Assembly (NCBI GenBank): GCA_022340755.1
Contig: JAJDNI010000036.1
Span: 1-49,839, forward strand
Source of the DNA: Gemmatimonadota bacterium
GTDB taxonomy: Bacteria > Gemmatimonadota > Gemmatimonadetes > Longimicrobiales > Gaopeijiaceae
Length of the DNA stretch: 49,839 bases
Direction of reading: 5' to 3'
The translations under genes were made by a program, and so were the position numbers. The stretch's first letter is position 1; every line of letters starts with the position of its first letter. The notes beneath the pieces were generated by a model, which worked only from the letters and a program-made list of their open reading frames with translations, made no database searches and was not told the origin of the DNA. Below are positions 1-8,578 of the stretch, piece by piece.

Positions 1-1038
1 TTCTTCCTCATCCCCCGTGAAGGCGAGCCGCAGGCCCTCATCCACGCCATCGAGGGCTCGGCCTGGAGGCATTGGCCCTGGGGCAAGCGCATGTATTCGG
101 GGTGGCGGCAGATGGAGGAGGAGCTGGCATCTCTCCTGGAAGGGAAGGGCCGCCTCGCCATGGAGGTGTCGCCGGGGGCCGCGGTGCCCACGCTCGACTA
201 CCTGCCGGCGGGAATGGCCGAAGTCATCCTGCGATCGGGCGTGGAAGCGGCCTCGTCGGGCGACCTGGTGTCTCGATTCTACTCGGTCTGGACTGCCCAG
301 CAGCTCGCCGACCACAAGGAAGCCTCCGAGATCCTCCCGGTGGTGGCTCGGAAGGCCTATGAGCGGGCCGCGGCAGCTATCCGGGCCGGGAAGCCGACCA
401 ACGAAGGCGCGGTCTCCGACTGGATCCGGTCGGAGCTCACCGCACATGGGCTTACCTCGGAGGCCGACTGCATCGTCGCCGTGGGAAGAACGGCGTCCGA
501 CCCCCACTACGCGCCTCCGGGGGCCGGCGAGACCATCAACAAGGGTGACCTGCTGCTCATCGACCTGTGGGCCGGCAAGAAAGGCTCGGTGCCGGCGGAC
601 CAGACCTGGATGGGGATGATGGGCTCCTCGGTGGACGCGCGCACCCAGGAGCTCTGGGAGGCGGTGCGCGACGCGCGCGACGCCGCCGTTGCCTTCCTGC
701 GCGAACGGTTCGACGCCGGCGAGCCCGTGAAGGGATACGAGGTCGACGACGTCTCGCGTGGTGTGATCGCCGAACGCGGATACGCCGAGTACTTCGTGCA
801 CCGCACCGGCCATTCCATCGATACCGTGCTCCACGGAAGCGGTCCGAACCTGGATAACCTGGAAACCCGGGACGACCGCCTCCTGATTCCAGGCGTGGGA
901 TTCTCGGTGGAGCCGGGGATCTACCTGGAGGGCGACATCGGCGTCCGCAGCGAGATCAACGTCTACTGGAGCGATGAGGGTCCTCTGGTGACGCCGGCCG
1001 AGATCCAGCACGAGATCTTCTTCTTCCTGGACGATTGA
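1..1038 (+). CDS. M24 family metallopeptidase (Xaa-Pro dipeptidase-like), 5' truncated
   Basis: The reading frame is open from base 1, so the N-terminus lies outside the window. The C-terminal pita-bread fold of the M24 family is clear. The two-metal site can be read: Asp in LIDLWAG (562-564), Asp in ADQTW, His in RTGHSID (811-813), Glu in SVEPGIY (910-912) and Glu in GVRSEIN. All five family ligands are therefore present and an active metallopeptidase is expected. M24 enzymes of this type cleave Xaa-Pro bonds or related substrates; the exact substrate cannot be read. The usual DxTR after the second Asp is here DQTW, a modest departure. The stop codon overlaps the TTG start of priA, so the two are probably co-transcribed. 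A second M24 peptidase lies at 22434-23768. Confidence 0.85.
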   Translation, partial: FFLIPREGEPQALIHAIEGSAWRHWPWGKRMYSGWRQMEEELASLLEGKGRLAMEVSPGAAVPTLDYLPAGMAEVILRSGVEAASSGDLVSRFYSVWTAQQLADHKEASEILPVVARKAYERAAAAIRAGKPTNEGAVSDWIRSELTAHGLTSEADCIVAVGRTASDPHYAPPGAGETINKGDLLLIDLWAGKKGSVPADQTWMGMMGSSVDARTQELWEAVRDARDAAVAFLRERFDAGEPVKGYEVDDVSRGVIAERGYAEYFVHRTGHSIDTVLHGSGPNLDNLETRDDRLLIPGVGFSVEPGIYLEGDIGVRSEINVYWSDEGPLVTPAEIQHEIFFFLDD

Positions 1039-3500
1039 GCCGACTGTCGCGTTCCGAACGCGTGGAGGTGGCGCTCCCACTTCCCATCTACCGCACGTTC
1101 ACGTACACGACGAGCGTTCCACCCCCGGCTGCGGGAACGCGCGTGCTGGTGCCGTTTCGAAGGGACGAGCGGATCGGGTGGGTCGTGGGCGCCGGCGAGC
1201 AGGGCGACATCCGCGGGCTCAAGCCGATCATCGACGTGCTGGACGAGAAGCCCACGGTGCCGGGCCACATCCTCGGACTCTGTCGCTGGATGGCCGACTA
1301 CTACATCGCTCCGCTGGGCATCGCCCTGCGCGCGGCGATGCCGGCGGTACTGTCCGACGTGTCCCGGGACTACGTGGCTCTCGACGGAAGCCTGCCTGCG
1401 GATCTCCGTTCCCGCGAGCGACGGCTCTTCGATGCCTTGGAGCGGGAGCGGGCGCCTCGGCGCGTGGTTACGCTCCGACGGGAGCTGGGCATGGGCTCCA
1501 TCTGGCCAGAGATCCGATCTCTGCGGGATCGCGGGCTCCTCACACACACCACCGTTCCCCCCACCGAGCCCGCCGTGAAGACGCGACGCGTCGTCCGCAT
1601 CGCGCGGGCGCTGGAGGACCTGGGAGAGCGCGAGTCGGCGTTCGGACGGGCGCACAGGCAACGAGAGGCGTTCGAGCTCCTCGAAGCGTCGGGCGGCGAC
1701 ATGGAGCTGGCACGCCTCACCGGGGAGGCCGGCTTCAGCCGGGGAGTCCTTTCCGGCTTGGAGACGAAGGGGCTGGTGGCCGTCGTGGACGAGGAGGTCA
1801 TGCGCGACCCCTTCGCCGACGTTCCGACGGCCAAGCCCCCGGGCCTCACGCCGACGGCCGCACAGCAGGCGGCGCTCGGAGCCCTGGTGGCGGCGCTGGA
1901 CGAGAGGCGCCCGGCTCCATTCCTCCTGCACGGCGTGACCGGGTCCGGCAAGACGCTGGTGTACATCGAGCTCCTTCGTGCCGCTCTGGCGCGCGGGCGT
2001 ACCGCCCTCGTGTTGGTGCCCGAGATCGCCCTCACGCCCCAGACCGTGTCACGCTTCAGGGCCCACTTCGGCGATGAGATCGCCGTGCTCCACTCGGGGC
2101 TGTCCGGCGGGGAGCGCTACGACGCGTGGCGACAGCTACGAGCGGGCGCGCGCCGAGTGGCGGTGGGCGCTCGATCCGCACTATTCGCCCCTCTCGAGAA
2201 CCTTGGCGTCGTGGTGGTCGACGAGGAGCATGACGGCTCGTACAAGCAGTCGGAGGCCCCTCGATACCACGCCCGGGACCTGGCCGTGGTGCGTGCCTAC
2301 GCACAGGGGGCCGTGTGCGTCCTGGGGAGCGCCACGCCGTCCCTGGAGAGCTGGCACAACGCCGCCAACGGGAAGTTCCGACTCCTTCGCCTGCCGGACC
2401 GCGTGGGCGGTGCGAGCCTTCCCAGCGTCCGTGTCATAGACCTGAGGACGGTGCGGGGGGGCGAGACAGATCGGGACCGACGGGGCAGAACCGTGCTCAG
2501 CGAGCCCCTGGTGAACGCCGTGGATGGGCGTTTGCGCCGTGGCGAGCAGGTTATTCTGCTCCTCAACCGACGGGGATACTCCGCCTTCGTGCAGTGTCGA
2601 GAGTGCGGGGAGGTGGAGCGCTGCGAGAACTGCTCGATCTCGCTGACGTACCATCGCGTCACGCAGAGACTGGTCTGTCACCACTGCCGGTACGAGGAAG
2701 CAGCGCCCACCCGCTGCGGTCGATGCGGCTCGAGGGATCTGTCATTCCGGGGCCTGGGCACCGAGCAGGTGGAGCGGATCGCAGCGGAGACGTTTCCGGG
2801 CGCGCGCATCGCGCGGATGGACGTGGATACGACTTCCGGCAAGTGGGCGCATCAGCGCATCCTGTCGCGCGTGGAACGGGGCGAGGTGGACATCCTGCTG
2901 GGCACCCAGATGATCGCCAAGGGCCTCGACTTCCCCCGCGTCACTCTGGTGGGGGTGGTGAACGCCGACGTCGGCATCCATCTGCCCGACTTCCGGGCAA
3001 GCGAGCGCACGTTCCAGCTTCTCAGCCAGGTCGCCGGGCGAGCGGGCCGAGGTGCTCTGGGTGGAGAGGTCCTCATCCAGACGTCCCTACCCGAGCACTA
3101 CGCGGTGCGAGCCGCGGTGAGCCATGACTTCGAGGGCTTTGCGAAGCGGGAGCTCGAGGAGCGCGAAGCGCCTCGATATCCCCCACACGTGCGGATGCTC
3201 AACGTGGTGGTGAGCAGCACCGACCAGCGGCTGGCGGCGGAGACCGCGGAGTACGCCATCTCTTTCACGCGTCGTCTCGCCGCGCGAGGCGTGAGGTCCG
3301 GGGGAGAGATGGTGGAGCTGGTAGGGCCGGCTCCCGCACCCATCGAGCGTCTCCACGGGCGCTGGAGATGGCACTTCTTCATGAGAGCACGGTCGCCGTC
3401 GGCGCTGGGCGGAGTGGCGAGGGGACTGGCCGAGGGCTATTCGCTTCCGTCCGGCGACGTGCGCCTGGCGCTGGACCGGGACCCGGTGGCCCTTCTGTGA
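1035..3500 (+). CDS. priA: Primosomal protein N' (replication restart helicase PriA)
   Basis: PriA is the 3'-to-5' DNA helicase that recognises stalled forks and reloads the replisome. The 821-residue product has the family layout: an N-terminal DNA-binding domain (VALPLPIYRTFTY near the start), Walker A GVTGSGKT, the DEEH box in VVVVDEEHDGSYKQ, a cysteine-rich zinc region whose CxxC pairs begin CRECGEVERCENC, and helicase motifs V and VI in GTQMIAKGLDFP and QVAGRAGRG. Length is somewhat above the E. coli protein. The chosen start is TTG at 1035, which overlaps the stop of the upstream peptidase (TTGA); GTG at 1062 is a possible alternative that would remove nine residues. Function is secure; the start is not. 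Confidence 0.95.
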   Translation: MSRLSRSERVEVALPLPIYRTFTYTTSVPPPAAGTRVLVPFRRDERIGWVVGAGEQGDIRGLKPIIDVLDEKPTVPGHILGLCRWMADYYIAPLGIALRAAMPAVLSDVSRDYVALDGSLPADLRSRERRLFDALERERAPRRVVTLRRELGMGSIWPEIRSLRDRGLLTHTTVPPTEPAVKTRRVVRIARALEDLGERESAFGRAHRQREAFELLEASGGDMELARLTGEAGFSRGVLSGLETKGLVAVVDEEVMRDPFADVPTAKPPGLTPTAAQQAALGALVAALDERRPAPFLLHGVTGSGKTLVYIELLRAALARGRTALVLVPEIALTPQTVSRFRAHFGDEIAVLHSGLSGGERYDAWRQLRAGARRVAVGARSALFAPLENLGVVVVDEEHDGSYKQSEAPRYHARDLAVVRAYAQGAVCVLGSATPSLESWHNAANGKFRLLRLPDRVGGASLPSVRVIDLRTVRGGETDRDRRGRTVLSEPLVNAVDGRLRRGEQVILLLNRRGYSAFVQCRECGEVERCENCSISLTYHRVTQRLVCHHCRYEEAAPTRCGRCGSRDLSFRGLGTEQVERIAAETFPGARIARMDVDTTSGKWAHQRILSRVERGEVDILLGTQMIAKGLDFPRVTLVGVVNADVGIHLPDFRASERTFQLLSQVAGRAGRGALGGEVLIQTSLPEHYAVRAAVSHDFEGFAKRELEEREAPRYPPHVRMLNVVVSSTDQRLAAETAEYAISFTRRLAARGVRSGGEMVELVGPAPAPIERLHGRWRWHFFMRARSPSALGGVARGLAEGYSLPSGDVRLALDRDPVALL

Positions 3501-3654
3501 CGGAAGGCGAAAGCTCTCGTCACGGTCCGACCGGCAACCGCCCAGGATTCCCGGGGAGGATTGCCGCTCGCCTCGCTGTCGGTGTATGTTCGGGGCGACA
3601 CGACAGCCACGGGTCGGGCCGGAGCGCGCGGTCCGCACACACGGGAAGGACGAC

Positions 3655-3660
3655 AGGAGG
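3655..3660 (+). promoter_or_regulatory. Shine-Dalgarno site fixing the HNH gene start
   Basis: AGGAGG lies five bases upstream of GTG at 3666. It favours that start over an in-frame ATG at 3561, and the protein's family homology also begins right at GTG 3666 (VCLALNASYEPL). Confidence 0.75.
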
Positions 3661-3665
3661 AGAGG

Positions 3666-4220
3666 GTGGTCTGCCTGGCGCTGAACGCCTCGTACGAGCC
3701 GCTCACCATGGTACCTCCCAGGCGGGCGGTGCGCCTGGTTCTGGACGGGAAGGCGGAGATTCTGGAGGTGGATGGGAACCGTCAGTTCCGGTCCGAGAAG
3801 CGTGTGCTCCCGTGTCCCAGCGTGATCCGCCTCGTGCGCTTCGTCCACGTCCCGTACCGCTTCCGGCGCCAGGTCACCAACACGTTCCTGTTCGCTCGGG
3901 ACGACTACTCCTGTCAGTACTGCGGCAAGCACCGCAGCGAGTTGCGCGGTCGCGAGTTCCTCACGCGGGACCACATCCTTCCCACTTCCAGGGGCGGCAC
4001 GAACAACTGGGACAACGTCGTGACCAGCTGCTCTCCGTGCAACAACAGGAAGGGCAACAGAACGCCCGAAGAGGCGGGGCTCAGCCTCCTGACGATTCCC
4101 CGAGAGCCGAACTACGTGCACCTCGTGTGGGCCGTGCGGCGGGTCACGCCCATCCAGGCCAAATACGTGCGGCTCTTCTACGGTGAGGACGCCCTGGAGG
4201 CTCTAACCGCGCATCGCTAG
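3666..4220 (+). CDS. HNH endonuclease family protein
   Basis: The 184-residue product belongs to the widespread HNH family that opens with a LNASYEPL segment. The nuclease module is in the C-terminal half: Cys83-x2-Cys86 (CQYC), Asp102-His103 (RDHILP), the Asn of NNWDN, and Cys122-x2-Cys125 followed by NNRKG. The four cysteines would hold a structural zinc and His103 with the later Asn/Lys would form the beta-beta-alpha metal site. Members of this family are common, usually single-gene, and mostly unassigned biologically; some are restriction-like, others housekeeping. No methylase or toxin/antitoxin partner is adjacent. The 165-base gap after priA leaves room for its own promoter, but I could not identify one. 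Confidence 0.85.
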   Translation: MVCLALNASYEPLTMVPPRRAVRLVLDGKAEILEVDGNRQFRSEKRVLPCPSVIRLVRFVHVPYRFRRQVTNTFLFARDDYSCQYCGKHRSELRGREFLTRDHILPTSRGGTNNWDNVVTSCSPCNNRKGNRTPEEAGLSLLTIPREPNYVHLVWAVRRVTPIQAKYVRLFYGEDALEALTAHR

Positions 4221-4245
4221 GGAACGCGGTGGCCTGCGCCGCTCC

Positions 4246-4746
4246 TCAGTCCTCCAGGTACGCGTACGGCCGCTCGTAGAACTGACCGTAGCCGCGTATC
4301 GTCCCGTTGGCCGTATACTCCTTCCAGCAGATCACCCAGCCGCGCACCTCGTCCTGGATGACCTCGTACGAGAACCCCGAGCCCTGCGCCCGTTCGGCCA
4401 GGAATCGCTGAAGGTGGGTGGGCAGGTTCGGCACGCCCTCCACCACCACGGTTTCGTGATGCTCCAGAATGACGGACCGTATGCGGGATTGGCTGAGCTT
4501 GAGAGCCCTAAGCGCCTCCTCCACCGACCCCAGGATGGTCGTGAGGTCCGGTGCTTCTCCGGTGCGCACCTTGATGTCCTTCACCAGGGTATCCACCTGC
4601 GCCGATGTCAGCTCCTCGCGCATTCTCTGGAGCTGGGTGCGCAGGCGCTCGTGAAGGCGAAGAAGCTGCGAATACTCCCGGTTCGCCCGAAGCTCGGTGG
4701 TTTCGAAGTCGGCCATCTCTGCTGTTGTTCTGGAAGAAGCTCCCAT
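4246..4746 (-). CDS. Hypothetical protein with N-terminal coiled coil
   Basis: I do not recognise this 166-residue protein. It is hydrophilic with no signal peptide or membrane segment, so a cytoplasmic location is likely. Residues about 12-60 are heptad-like and charged (REYSQLLRLHERLRTQLQRM), suggesting a coiled coil or helical hairpin. The C-terminal 50 residues are richer in aromatic residues (EVRGWVICWKEYTANG) and look like a small alpha/beta domain. ATG at 4746 is preceded by GAGG four bases away; a second ATG eleven codons in (MADFETTELR) is an alternative start. Codon use resembles its neighbours. It stands alone between the HNH gene and the acyl-CoA synthetase, so context gives no function. 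Confidence 0.7.
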   Translation of the reverse strand: MGASSRTTAEMADFETTELRANREYSQLLRLHERLRTQLQRMREELTSAQVDTLVKDIKVRTGEAPDLTTILGSVEEALRALKLSQSRIRSVILEHHETVVVEGVPNLPTHLQRFLAERAQGSGFSYEVIQDEVRGWVICWKEYTANGTIRGYGQFYERPYAYLED

Positions 4747-4807
4747 GCCTCAAAGATGTGACGAGAATCCATAAAGAGGCAGCTTCACACGTCACTGGGC
4801 AACTCCC

Positions 4808-4830
4808 GTGCCCTGCTGGCGCGAGGGCAC
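4808..4830 (-). terminator. Possible terminator hairpin after the acyl-CoA synthetase gene
   Basis: GTGCCCT at 4808-4814 pairs with AGGGCAC at 4824-4830 around a nine-base loop. It lies about 70 bases beyond the synthetase stop and about 60 bases before the start of the next minus-strand gene. There is no T-tract, so intrinsic termination is uncertain. Confidence 0.3.
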
Positions 4831-4898
4831 TCGTGGCGGACGAGGTCCCGCGGTGACTCGGCGCCCTCGGTCCTCAAGCGGACTTCTGAGGTGCCCTC

Positions 4899-7034
4899 CT
4901 ATGGCTGGGAATCGATGGTGGCACCGGGGTGGGGTCCGATCGTCACCCGACAGTCCACCGCAAGCACACCCGAGGGGAAGGCGAGGCAGGGGTTGATGTC
5001 CAGCTCCGCGACATCCGGATGGTCCAGCACCATCTGGGAGATTCGCTGGATGGTCTCGACGAGGGCAGCCCGATCCACGCTGCTTTCGCCGCGGAACTCC
5101 TCCAGCAGCCTCGCGCCGCGGATGGAGGTCAGCATCTCCATTGCGTCCACCTCGGCGACCGGTGCCAGACGGAAGGCGACATCCTTCAGCGCCTCCACGT
5201 AGATACCTCCCAGGCCGAACATCAGAATGGGGCCGAAGGCCGGATCTGTGGACATGCCGATGACGGTCTCGCGTCCCCCGGACGCGTAACGCTGAACGAG
5301 AATGCCCTCGAGGTCCACGCCCGCCTCGCCCAGCTTCCGGATGAGGTCACCGAAGGCGCCGTCCAACTCCTCCTGCGATCGGATGTCCACCCGGACGGCT
5401 CCGACATCGGTCTTGTGGACCACGCCGGGCGCCACGGCCTTCATGACCACGGGATAGCCACACTCCCGCGCCGCGTCGCGCGCCTCGTCGAGGGTCGTGG
5501 TCAGGCGGTGTCCGACCACCGGGATACCGTAGACTTCGAGGAGGCGGAGGGCCTCGTGCTCCTTCAGAGACGAGCGGCCATCCGCCCGCGCGCCGTCCAG
5601 GATGGCCTTGGCGGCTTCCCGGTCCACGTCGAAGTGCGCCGGCTCCTGAACCGGTCTCTCCAACCATCTGCGGTAGTGGACCATGGCGGAGAGCGCACGG
5701 GCCGCAGACTCGGGGAAGGTATAGGCCGGCACGCCGGCGTCGCGGAGCTCCGCCCGGCCCTCCGGAAGACCGTGGCGGCCCATGAGGACGGCGAGAATCG
5801 GCTTGTCGGCCGGCTTGCGGCTCCTGTACACGCCCACGATGGAAGAGGCGACGTCCACCTGGCGGACACCCAGCGGGGGGACGAAGGCGGCGATGGCCGC
5901 ATCCACGTTCGGATCGGCCAGCACGGCCTCCAGCGCCAGGCGGTACGACTCAGAAGTAGCCGATGCGATCATGTCCACCGGATTGCGTACCGACGCCTCC
6001 GCCGGGAACACCTCCCGCAGGCGAGTCTGCGTGTCGAGCGAAAGCTCCACGATCTCCAGGCCCTGAGACTCACAGGCATCCGCGATCATGATGCCCGGCC
6101 CGCCTGCATTGGTGACGATGGCCACCCGATTCCCGGCGGGAATAGGTTGATCCTCCAGGGCCATCGCGATATCGAACAGCTCCTGTACGGAGTCGGCTCG
6201 CAGCACGCCGCACTGGGCGAGCAGGGCGTCGATGGCGACGTCGACGCCCGCGAGCGCTCCGGTATGCGAGGCCGCCGCCCGGGCCCCGGCCTTCGTGCGA
6301 CCGGACTTCACCACGACGATGGGCTTCGTGCGCGTCATCGTCCGTGCGAGCGTGGTGAATCTCTGAGGGTTGCCGAAATTCTCGAGGTACATGAGCATGA
6401 CCCGAGTGCCCTCGTCCTGGCCCCAGTACTCCACCAAGTCGTTGCCGCTCAGGTCGAGCTTGTTGCCCACGGAGACGAAGTGGTGGATGCCGATGCCGTA
6501 CTCCGCCGCGTAGTCGAGAATCGTGACGCCCATGGCGCCGGATTGGCTCATGAAGCTCGTGCACCCGGGCGGCGGCATCGAAGGCGCGAACGTGGCGTTC
6601 ATGGAGAACGCCGGGTCCGTGTTGAGGATGCCCATGCAGTTCGGGCCGACCACCCGCATGCCCCAGGAGCGTGCGACCTCGGCGAGGCGCGCCTCCCTGG
6701 CGACACCCTCGCCCCCGACCTCCTTGAAGCCCGCGGAGATCACCACCAGGGCCTTCACGCCCTTCTTTCCACACTCGTCCACGACGTCGAGAACGAGCTC
6801 CTTGGGCACGACGATCACGGCGAGCTCCACGGTTCCGGGTATGTCGGAGACCGACGGGTAGCTGGGGATCGAATGGACGGCGGACGCCATGGGGTTGACC
6901 GGGTAGACGACTCCGGTGTACCCGTGGCGCAGGAGATTGTCCACGATCTGGTAGCCGATGGTGTCCGGTCGGCGACTGGCACCGACGACCGCGATGGATC
7001 GCGGCTGGAAGAAGGCGTCTAGGGACGATGTCAT
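4899..7034 (-). CDS. ADP-forming acetate/acyl-CoA synthetase (fused alpha and beta parts)
   Basis: The 711-residue product carries the whole NDP-forming acyl-CoA synthetase: an N-terminal CoA-binding Rossmann domain (SIAVVGASRRPDTIG near residue 14), a succinyl-CoA-ligase-like flavodoxin domain, and a C-terminal ATP-grasp domain from about residue 490. The phosphohistidine is His257 in ASHTGAL. The enzyme interconverts acyl-CoA, ADP and phosphate with free acid, CoA and ATP. The order matches single-chain enzymes of this class. There is no C-terminal GNAT domain, so it is not a PatZ/Pat-type protein acetyltransferase. The start faces the PTPS-like gene with only 42 bases between, so the two share a compact divergent promoter region. 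The acyl specificity cannot be read. Confidence 0.9.
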   Translation of the reverse strand: MTSSLDAFFQPRSIAVVGASRRPDTIGYQIVDNLLRHGYTGVVYPVNPMASAVHSIPSYPSVSDIPGTVELAVIVVPKELVLDVVDECGKKGVKALVVISAGFKEVGGEGVAREARLAEVARSWGMRVVGPNCMGILNTDPAFSMNATFAPSMPPPGCTSFMSQSGAMGVTILDYAAEYGIGIHHFVSVGNKLDLSGNDLVEYWGQDEGTRVMLMYLENFGNPQRFTTLARTMTRTKPIVVVKSGRTKAGARAAASHTGALAGVDVAIDALLAQCGVLRADSVQELFDIAMALEDQPIPAGNRVAIVTNAGGPGIMIADACESQGLEIVELSLDTQTRLREVFPAEASVRNPVDMIASATSESYRLALEAVLADPNVDAAIAAFVPPLGVRQVDVASSIVGVYRSRKPADKPILAVLMGRHGLPEGRAELRDAGVPAYTFPESAARALSAMVHYRRWLERPVQEPAHFDVDREAAKAILDGARADGRSSLKEHEALRLLEVYGIPVVGHRLTTTLDEARDAARECGYPVVMKAVAPGVVHKTDVGAVRVDIRSQEELDGAFGDLIRKLGEAGVDLEGILVQRYASGGRETVIGMSTDPAFGPILMFGLGGIYVEALKDVAFRLAPVAEVDAMEMLTSIRGARLLEEFRGESSVDRAALVETIQRISQMVLDHPDVAELDINPCLAFPSGVLAVDCRVTIGPHPGATIDSQP

Positions 7035-7076
7035 GGAAAGCGCTCCGAAGCGCCGTCATTTCGGGAATCAAGGGCG

Positions 7077-7544
7077 ATGACGAACCACTCTAGCCCCACG
7101 GCAAGCTCATTTGAAGAGGGCCGTCCAGAAGACGCGCGGGTGATCCGGATCGTTCGATTCCGCGCCAGCCATCACTATCGGAATGCGGCCTGGTCCGACG
7201 AGGAGAATCTCTTCGTCTTCGGGCTCCAGACGCGGCCCCACGAACACGACTGGACCATAGAGGCGCACGTCGTAGGGCCCATCGACCCGGATACGGGATG
7301 GGCCGTAGATCTCACCGCCCTGGACGATGCGCTGGCGTCGGTGACCCACCGGTGGGACGGGGGAGACCTGAATCAGCTCGTGCCCGAGGCCCCGGGAGGG
7401 TCGACCTTGCCTTCCACCGAATTTCTCGCCCGATGGCTCTTCCGGGCCCTGGCGCCCCGGGTTCCCGCGCCGGCGAGGCTGGAACGGGTCCGGGTCGCCG
7501 AAAGTCCCGAGCTGGCGGCGGAGTATCCGGCCTGGAGACCTTGA
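7077..7544 (+). CDS. QueD/PTPS-family protein lacking the catalytic cysteine
   Basis: The 155-residue product aligns with 6-pyruvoyl/6-carboxytetrahydropterin synthases. Zinc ligands are present in FRASHHYRN (His32/33) and HEHDW (His55, His57). The SDEENLFVFG segment matches the family's SDEENRRLFG, and the substrate-binding Glu appears in AESPELAAEY. In the family the next motif is FGKCNN, whose Cys is the catalytic nucleophile or base; here it reads FGLQTR, so Gln51 stands where Cys is expected. Another unusual point is an insertion in the HRWDGGDLNQL region, normally DHRNLNLD. It has an 18-residue unstructured N-terminal tail. Queuosine or pterin synthesis is therefore doubtful. No queC, queE or folE lies nearby. 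Confidence 0.75.
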   Translation: MTNHSSPTASSFEEGRPEDARVIRIVRFRASHHYRNAAWSDEENLFVFGLQTRPHEHDWTIEAHVVGPIDPDTGWAVDLTALDDALASVTHRWDGGDLNQLVPEAPGGSTLPSTEFLARWLFRALAPRVPAPARLERVRVAESPELAAEYPAWRP

Positions 7545-7594
7545 GGCGAAGTGCCGACGGAGCCCATGTTGGGAGGTGTCAGCCATCAATCGCC

Positions 7595-7599
7595 AGGAG
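7595..7599 (+). promoter_or_regulatory. Shine-Dalgarno site for the small gene at 7604
   Basis: AGGAG ends four bases before ATG 7604. It supports that start over upstream in-frame starts that would overlap the PTPS-like gene. Confidence 0.6.
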
Positions 7600-7603
7600 C
7601 GTC

Positions 7604-8068
7604 ATGAGCGAAGGTCGGCGGGAGAAGCGATCGGGGTCGAGGCCCCGGCCGGCCCGGGCGGGCGGCCCGGCCGTACCGGCGGCGGAGTCCGCGACGCCGC
7701 AGGAAGCGAAAGCCACTCCCGCGCCCGCGCGGGCCCTGCTGGAGACCCAGGCTCCGGAAGTCTCGCCGCCCGCCGCACCGGAAACGACCCTACGTGACCC
7801 GGACGGAGGATCGTGGATCGTCAGCGTCCGGGGACGGAGCGTGAGTGGCTCCTCTTCGGGCCGTGCGTCCCTCCTCCTCCTGGCCTTCGAACCTGCCGAC
7901 GACGCCGAGGCCGAGCTGGAGTGCCTCGTCGTAGCGGAGCGTCTGCAGGACCTCACCCAGGAGCAGCTCGCCGAGGCCCTGGAACGGGCTCGGCGACCGC
8001 CGGCGCCGGGGTCCCGCAAGGAGATCTTCCCCGAAGTCGGGGGAAGGAATCGCCTTCGGAATGGTTGA
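7604..8068 (+). CDS. Hypothetical protein, disordered N-terminus plus small alpha/beta domain
   Basis: I do not recognise this 154-residue protein. The first 65 residues are rich in Ala, Pro, Arg and Glu and are probably disordered. A compact domain follows, beginning DPDGGSWIVSVRGRSVSG and containing alternating hydrophobic strands (RASLLLLAFEP) and a helix (LQDLTQEQLAEALERAR). The strand-rich part resembles short domains that sense or bind small ligands, but no named family is evident. There is no signal peptide. The strong ribosome-binding site and typical codon use argue that it is a real gene. It follows the PTPS-like gene by 59 bases and may be its co-transcribed partner. Confidence 0.65.
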   Translation: MSEGRREKRSGSRPRPARAGGPAVPAAESATPQEAKATPAPARALLETQAPEVSPPAAPETTLRDPDGGSWIVSVRGRSVSGSSSGRASLLLLAFEPADDAEAELECLVVAERLQDLTQEQLAEALERARRPPAPGSRKEIFPEVGGRNRLRNG

Positions 8069-8341
8069 GCCACCCTTCCACACGACTTCCCGGGACGTCG
8101 CTTCGGGCGGTCGACCCCTGAAGGTGACTCGGTGCGTGTCCAGTTGACACGATACCGCGTCGCTGGGACACGCCTCCGGCTGCGCCCGCTCAGCGCGCCG
8201 AGCCTCGTCAACCTGTTGTGGTCTCTGCAGTTGAGCCTCGTGGCGTGCACCGGGACATGACGGCACGGATCATGCCCGCGACCCATTGGCGTGGTGTGAT
8301 TGATGGCGCCGATGCCGTTTCTCGAATAGCGAGGCGCAGCG

Positions 8342-8521
8342 ATGAAGACGGGTAGGGAGGACGGAACGCGCGAGCCGCGGGCAGATGGACGGCTTCGCGG
8401 GATCGTCATCATCCGCGGGGAGGATCCGGCACCCCAGAGACCCAGGATCTCGGCGTTCATCTGGGGCGGGAAGGTCCGTCCGGCGCCGACTCTTCCATAT
8501 GGGCGCTGGAAGGGAGCCTGA
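8342..8521 (+). CDS. Possible small ORF, 59 residues
   Basis: ATG 8342 to TGA 8519-8521 encodes a basic 59-residue peptide whose central part (LRGIVIIRGEDPAPQ) looks strand-like. It ends 25 bases before the perfect hairpin at 8547-8578, the expected place for a terminator. Against it, no good Shine-Dalgarno is present (GAGGCGCAGCG precedes the ATG), and I recognise no family. It could be non-coding leader or a transcribed small RNA instead. Confidence 0.25.
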   Translation: MKTGREDGTREPRADGRLRGIVIIRGEDPAPQRPRISAFIWGGKVRPAPTLPYGRWKGA

Positions 8522-8546
8522 GGCGTTTCCGTTGGAGATAGATCCT

Positions 8547-8578
8547 GGTCCCCCGGGTGGTCCGCCACCCGGGGGACC
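8547..8578 (+). terminator. Perfect 14-bp hairpin, probable terminator
   Basis: GGTCCCCCGGGTGG (8547-8560) is the exact reverse complement of CCACCCGGGGGACC (8565-8578) with a TCCG loop. It is followed by TTGTCGTTTG, a poor T-tract. It would end transcripts from 7604-8521 before the sigma operon, and could also work on the other strand. Confidence 0.5.

Noticed and set aside
4929-7022. Plus-strand open frame of about 700 codons opposite the acyl-CoA synthetase
   Set aside because: It mirrors a well-conserved enzyme gene and shows no domain of its own.
8144-8149. TTGACA, a perfect -35 box
   Set aside because: No TATAAT-like sequence lies 16 to 18 bases downstream; it is part of a short dyad and probably chance.
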